In this document: positions 4,480-7,825 of the stretch, piece after piece
How positions within the stretch are numbered: the first letter of the stretch is position 1
Layout of the letters: the number at the start of each line of letters is the position of its first letter
Made by a program: the position numbers and the translations under genes
The notes under the pieces: generated by a model
The model's input: the letters and a program-made list of their open reading frames with translations, nothing else
What the model was told of the DNA's origin: nothing
Databases searched by the model: none
NCBI GenBank assembly: GCA_031282385.1
Contig: JAITDV010000365.1
Location: 1 to 7,825 of the forward strand
Reading direction: 5' to 3'
From: Planctomycetaceae bacterium
Lineage (GTDB): Bacteria > Planctomycetota > Planctomycetia > Pirellulales > Thermoguttaceae
DNA: 7,825 bases

Positions 4480-7242
4480 TTTATTGCTGTTATGAATTGG
4501 CGGTCGGGCGGTTTGGGTTTCCTCGAAAGTTGGTGTTGGGCGAAAATCGGGGTGGTCTTTGTATCTCAGGTTTTTTCGTCCAAAATACGTCCCATAATAT
4601 TGTCCGTTGGAATCCACCCACGTCGTCAAACGTACCCAATCTTCAATCGGCATCTTCACGTCGTAATGCCCTTTGTCAAGAAGCTTAATAAGCGAACTGG
4701 CGTGCGAACCCAACGAATACGGCGGTAAATAATGATTATTGCCCGCTTTGGGATGATTTTCACCAATCACCGGAAAGGAATTGCGTTTCATCAATGTTTC
4801 ATACGAAACATTAAATAAATTTGTCAATGTCCCTTCAAGATTAACGTTTCCGTCTTTCTTTTTGCTGTTGTGGCACTGCACGCAATGCCGATTCAAAACC
4901 GGTTGCACATCTTCAAAATAGGAAATCGGACGGCTTCCCGATTTTTCACCGGGTTGCGGTCCCGGCAGATTGTATGACCGCCGTAACGCTAACGGCATTG
5001 ATGTTGATGTTCGATCATTCGGTGTTACACTCGCTTGTTCATGACAACCAATACACGACCGAACTTCGCCAGGTCGGTAATTGACAAATGTCCGTTCACG
5101 TTGCACCTCACGGAAATTTTCATCCAACGCCTGTAAAAAAATGTTTTTGTCCGCAGGCACAACAAAATTCGCCGAACCATCCCTCTCCACCGGAACAATT
5201 CCATGTTGAACCCGCAAACCAAGTGCGGCATTGTAAGAAATCGCCGAATGTTGCTGGTCAAACTCATCGCCATCCCAATAGCGCCGTGCCGACCAAGGCC
5301 GCGGAACATGTTCGTTGATTCGGAGATATTTGATCGATCCGCGCGGGACTCCGTCCATGCCCGCGTAAACATCCGTTACAACCAATTGCGCAAGATTTTT
5401 CGCGGCAAGCCCACCATCACGCACTGCCGTCGGCAACGGCGGAACCGGTGTTGCCTGTACAGGAATCGGACACCACGCCGACCATTGCGAATCACGAAAA
5501 AGTAACTCACGCTCACCAGAATCATTGATCAAATAAAGCCCATACGCATTCGCCGTGTGCCATTTTTTGTCGGGATTATAAGAAATAAGAAAATCATGTT
5601 CATTAAGCGGAAACGGATCCATAAACAATGGTCCTGCATCAGTATTTCCGCTTCCGTCCCGCGATTTATCCTTTTGAATGGAAACGTTCCGCACGGCAGG
5701 CGGTTCATAAAGCCGTGTGAACGGTTTACCGTTAATCGGCTTCGTCCAACCCCATTGATATTGCTGGTCAACTTCTGGCGTAATATATTTCACTCCGTCA
5801 ACCGTCCGACGATTAAAACGTGTGTCAACAAGAAGAACCGTTCCAAGTCCAACCGGCATGTGCGGTGCGCCAATACAAACAAATTTTGTCGGGTGTCCGG
5901 GAATTTGACGCGCCGTGTTGAAAACCGACGGAAACGCAATATCAATACCATAAATTTCAGACGACGCCGTGCCATCAGGATTTAACGCCCAAAGTCCTTT
6001 GTTGGTTACAGAGCCATTGTCCACGTATTCCCAACGTGTGTACAAAATTCGTCCGTCTTCCATTATCGTTGGGCAAGATTCCGAAACGGAATTGTCCGAA
6101 AGTTTTTCAAGAGTTCCGTTTTTGTCGACGCGATATATTACCGACGCAGAAAGAATATCCGGTCCATCGCATAAAATCCCGTGTTCGCAACGAGTTGAGG
6201 CAAACACAAAACCGCCGTCAGGAAGGTATGCCGGATGAAAATCGTCCGTGTGATGAAAATAAATATTCGCCCCAATTCCTCTGTAACGTTCCCATTGACG
6301 GCTAATAATGTTATTTTTATCCATTCGGTATTTTGCAATCCGCTGCTCTTCGTCTTCCGGCGGAAACGTCAACTGCCGTAATCCGGTTCCGTCAATATTG
6401 ACTTCCCAAATCCGGTAACCTTCACCAAGTTTACGTTTATAGTCGAAAATTATCTTTTTGCCGTCATACGAAAGATTACAACGTCCAATAATTCCCTCTT
6501 TGAGCGTCGGCACGATACTTTGAACAGAACCATCCTTCAACGACAACAAACACAACTCACTGTAAAAAATACGCGAACCGTCAATAAAATCAGTGTAATA
6601 ATGCGACGACTGAAAAGTTGCCCGTTTAATGAATAAAATTTGCGTTACGTCAGGAATCAATTTTTGCAACTTTTGTCGGATTGACGCTGAATTTTTTTCG
6701 TATTGTTCTTTTTCTTTTTGCGCTGCCAGTTGTTTTCGCCTGTTAATTTCCGCAAGAAACGGATCATTCTTTGCGTCAGGCAATTCAGAATCGGTGGTGA
6801 TTCGAAAACCGGCAAAATGCGGCAGACATTGCTCAAACGACAACGTGAACGTGTAATCTCCCGCCGTGAAATCGAAACTTTCCGGCAATTTCGACCATTT
6901 CAGATTGGCGGCAAAAAATCCGCCGGTTGCTTCGCCAAACACTGATTTCAACTCTTTTTTCTCACCGTTGGGCAACGTCAACTGAAACGTACACGGACGT
7001 TTCCCTCCCGACGCATACAACGCCTGAACATAATATTTTCCTGCATTTTTGACGGTGAAATTCCATGTAACAAAACCTTTTATTCCATGAAAAACGCCAA
7101 GATCATCCCATTGTGATTCTTGCGCAACATATTTACCTGAATGTGCTTTGGCGTTTGCTGCCGGAACAAGAATTGTATTCTCCGCACCGTAAACCGATGC
7201 CGTTAACACAAAAGCAACCAATAATTGACATATTTTAAACAT
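4468..7242 (-). CDS. Exported PD40/diheme cytochrome c protein, hydrazine synthase alpha (HzsA)-related
   Basis: A 924-residue protein with an N-terminal signal peptide (about 1-20, hydrophobic core LLVAFVLTA, no lipobox), so periplasmic or envelope-located. Residues about 22-152 look like a beta-sandwich, carbohydrate-binding-type domain. Residues 158-195 are charged and probably helical. From about 200 to 600 come beta-propeller (TolB/PD40-like) repeats, with blades around SYDGKKIIF (258-266), PDGGFVFAS (341-349) and EDGRILYTR (395-403). Two heme c sites follow: CIGCH at 730-734 and CVQCH at 787-791. His847 and His859 in the C-terminal part are candidate distal ligands. Domain order and the segment FEDVQPVLNRHCVQCH match the family that includes the hydrazine synthase alpha subunit, but most members in non-anammox bacteria have no known reaction. 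No hzsB/hzsC partner or other cytochrome is nearby, so hydrazine synthesis should not be assumed. The start has a clear AAGGAG, 6 nt upstream. The last codons and stop lie in a repeat element. Confidence 0.88.
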   Translation of the reverse strand: MFKICQLLVAFVLTASVYGAENTILVPAANAKAHSGKYVAQESQWDDLGVFHGIKGFVTWNFTVKNAGKYYVQALYASGGKRPCTFQLTLPNGEKKELKSVFGEATGGFFAANLKWSKLPESFDFTAGDYTFTLSFEQCLPHFAGFRITTDSELPDAKNDPFLAEINRRKQLAAQKEKEQYEKNSASIRQKLQKLIPDVTQILFIKRATFQSSHYYTDFIDGSRIFYSELCLLSLKDGSVQSIVPTLKEGIIGRCNLSYDGKKIIFDYKRKLGEGYRIWEVNIDGTGLRQLTFPPEDEEQRIAKYRMDKNNIISRQWERYRGIGANIYFHHTDDFHPAYLPDGGFVFASTRCEHGILCDGPDILSASVIYRVDKNGTLEKLSDNSVSESCPTIMEDGRILYTRWEYVDNGSVTNKGLWALNPDGTASSEIYGIDIAFPSVFNTARQIPGHPTKFVCIGAPHMPVGLGTVLLVDTRFNRRTVDGVKYITPEVDQQYQWGWTKPINGKPFTRLYEPPAVRNVSIQKDKSRDGSGNTDAGPLFMDPFPLNEHDFLISYNPDKKWHTANAYGLYLINDSGERELLFRDSQWSAWCPIPVQATPVPPLPTAVRDGGLAAKNLAQLVVTDVYAGMDGVPRGSIKYLRINEHVPRPWSARRYWDGDEFDQQHSAISYNAALGLRVQHGIVPVERDGSANFVVPADKNIFLQALDENFREVQRERTFVNYRPGEVRSCIGCHEQASVTPNDRTSTSMPLALRRSYNLPGPQPGEKSGSRPISYFEDVQPVLNRHCVQCHNSKKKDGNVNLEGTLTNLFNVSYETLMKRNSFPVIGENHPKAGNNHYLPPYSLGSHASSLIKLLDKGHYDVKMPIEDWVRLTTWVDSNGQYYGTYFGRKNLRYKDHPDFRPTPTFEETQTARPPIHNSNKGNF

Positions 7243-7248
7243 GAGTTT

Positions 7249-7254
7249 CTCCTT
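7249..7254 (-). promoter_or_regulatory. Shine-Dalgarno site of the diheme protein gene
   Basis: On the minus strand the sequence reads AAGGAG with six bases (7243-7248) before the ATG at 7242-7240. It fixes this start and is the only convincing ribosome binding site in the window; the three plus-strand genes lack one. Confidence 0.8.
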
Positions 7255-7399
7255 ATAAATTTTTCACAAAAAAATTTTTTAGACAATTTGGCAAATATTA
7301 ACAAGATTGATCAATACATAAAAATCACGTCAATCTCGCTAATCTTTATAAAAAATATAATGCTCGTACTATAAATTTGCGCGACTCAAGAGCGTTATA

Positions 7400-7425
7400 G
7401 CCTGCTTTCCGGTAGGTAAGCAGGC
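7400..7425. repeat. GC-rich hairpin in A+T-rich spacer
   Basis: GCCTGCTT (7400-7407) and AAGCAGGC (7418-7425) are perfect complements around a 10-nt loop (TCCGGTAGGT). It sits about 158 bp upstream of the diheme gene start and stands out in base composition from its surroundings. It may be a small dispersed palindrome or a leader structure; no T-run follows on either strand. Confidence 0.5.
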
Positions 7426-7529
7426 GAAGGTAAAGGAAATTAAAAGTGTGAACAGTTTATTAAGTAATTTCCCGACGAATCTGATTTATACTGTTTTTTT
7501 CAACAAAATAAACAGAACTCATAGAGTTT

Positions 7530-7550
7530 ACAAATAATTTTCTTATTTGT
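7530..7550. other. A+T-rich inverted repeat
   Basis: ACAAATAA (7530-7537) and TTATTTGT (7543-7550) are perfect complements with a TTTTC loop. With stems made almost only of A and T it is a weak structure; no role can be assigned. Confidence 0.3.
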
Positions 7551-7566
7551 CAATCCTATAAATTTT

Positions 7567-7662
7567 GTGTAATTATTTCAGTCGCAAAATTTCCTGCAAC
7601 TAACAAATAACACAAATAACACAATATAAAAGTAAAAAACCTTATTTATCAAATTACCCTTA
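7567..7662. repeat. Diverged repeat, family 3, copy 2
   Basis: This is the direct-orientation partner of 3148-3240, aligning at about three quarters of positions over 85 columns. The hairpin stems seen in copy 1 are not preserved here. The copy ends about 43 bp before the family 2 element. Confidence 0.5.
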
Positions 7663-7704
7663 GTAGCCAACAAGCTCCCCCCCGACGCGTCCTTATTTAC
7701 TTAT

Positions 7705-7825
7705 GGTAACATCTAAAAACTCATTTTGTCCACGAATTTTTACGAAAGATTACGAATTAAATAATTTGTACAAATTCGTGTCAAATCGTGGATAAAATAA
7801 ATTTGTTGTCTAAATTTGTCTATCC
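7705..7825. mobile_element. MITE-like palindromic element, family 2, copy 2 (cut by window end)
   Basis: It starts with GGTAACATCTAAAAAC (7705-7720), which differs by one base from the complement of the right end of copy 1. The segment 7712-7823 matches 4341-4452 at 105 of 112 bases without gaps. Its inner arms 7729-7759 and 7762-7792 are complementary at 22 of 31 positions, less than in copy 1. The right terminal repeat should lie about 10-30 bp beyond the window. Confidence 0.75.

Larger units (their letters stand above)
7255..7704. other. Non-coding A+T-rich region upstream of the diheme protein gene
   Basis: About 450 bp without a supportable gene. It should contain the promoter of the minus-strand gene, but no -35/-10 pair stands out. 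It holds the hairpins at 7400-7425 and 7530-7550, the family 3 repeat copy at 7567-7662, a 9-bp tandem duplication CAAATAACA at 7604-7612 and 7613-7621, and a run of seven C at 7677-7683. Confidence 0.6.

Noticed and set aside
5088..6305. Several open frames on the plus strand inside the diheme protein gene
   Set aside because: They are antisense to a long gene with signal peptide, heme motifs and a good ribosome binding site, and their translations show no recognisable domain and arginine/proline-rich bias typical of shadow frames.
4468..7242. Calling the diheme protein hydrazine synthase subunit alpha and the organism an anammox bacterium
   Set aside because: The family is much wider than anammox bacteria, the protein has an extra N-terminal domain, and no hzsB/hzsC or other anammox genes are present.
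7255..7400. A promoter for the diheme gene, for example minus-strand TTGACG or TTGTTA with TAAAAA
   Set aside because: The -10 matches are weak or badly spaced, and A+T-rich DNA gives many such pairs.
7604..7621. Tandem repeat array
   Set aside because: There are only two 9-bp units, which is within chance for A+T-rich spacer DNA.

Overview
The window holds four protein genes in low-GC DNA (estimated by eye near 40% G+C), with wide intergenic gaps filled by palindromic repeats. The best guess for the source is a bacterium of the Planctomycetota or a neighbouring phylum of the PVC group. The basis is a large secreted PD40/diheme protein of the hydrazine synthase alpha-related family, common in planctomycetes and relatives, together with a fused CinA-like/nucleotidylyltransferase protein of a type I associate with planctomycetes. 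No rRNA or other marker is present, so the taxonomy is inference.

Layout. Positions 1-101 are the right part of a repeat element that recurs at 3413-3513. Positions 102-317 are A+T-rich leader with two inverted repeats. Gene 1 (318-1823, +) is a CinA-C-like domain fused to a cytidylyltransferase-fold domain with GxFxPxHxGH and ISSTxIR motifs. Gene 2 (1893-3119, +) is a polytopic O-antigen ligase/polymerase-like protein. The gap 3120-3539 holds a diverged repeat (partner at 7567-7662), small hairpins, and a 194-bp MITE-like element ending 31 bp before gene 3. Gene 3 (3540-4238, +) is larB, shorter than usual at its N terminus. A second MITE-like palindrome (about 4334-4479) lies between the convergent genes 3 and 4. 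Gene 4 (4468-7242, -) is the 924-residue exported diheme protein; its last residues and stop codon lie inside the terminal repeat of that element. Positions 7255-7704 are non-coding, and a second copy of the palindromic element begins near 7705 and runs off the window.

How the genes relate. They do not form one pathway. Gene 1 (nucleotide chemistry) and gene 3 (nickel-pincer cofactor made from nicotinate adenine dinucleotide) both touch pyridine-nucleotide metabolism at the level of family resemblance, but gene 2 and the repeat element separate them. Genes 2 and 4 belong to the cell envelope. The most notable structure is the repeat content: three repeat families, each with two copies here, two of which abut gene ends (the start of larB and the stop of gene 4). 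I see no CRISPR array, phage, toxin-antitoxin pair or defence system.
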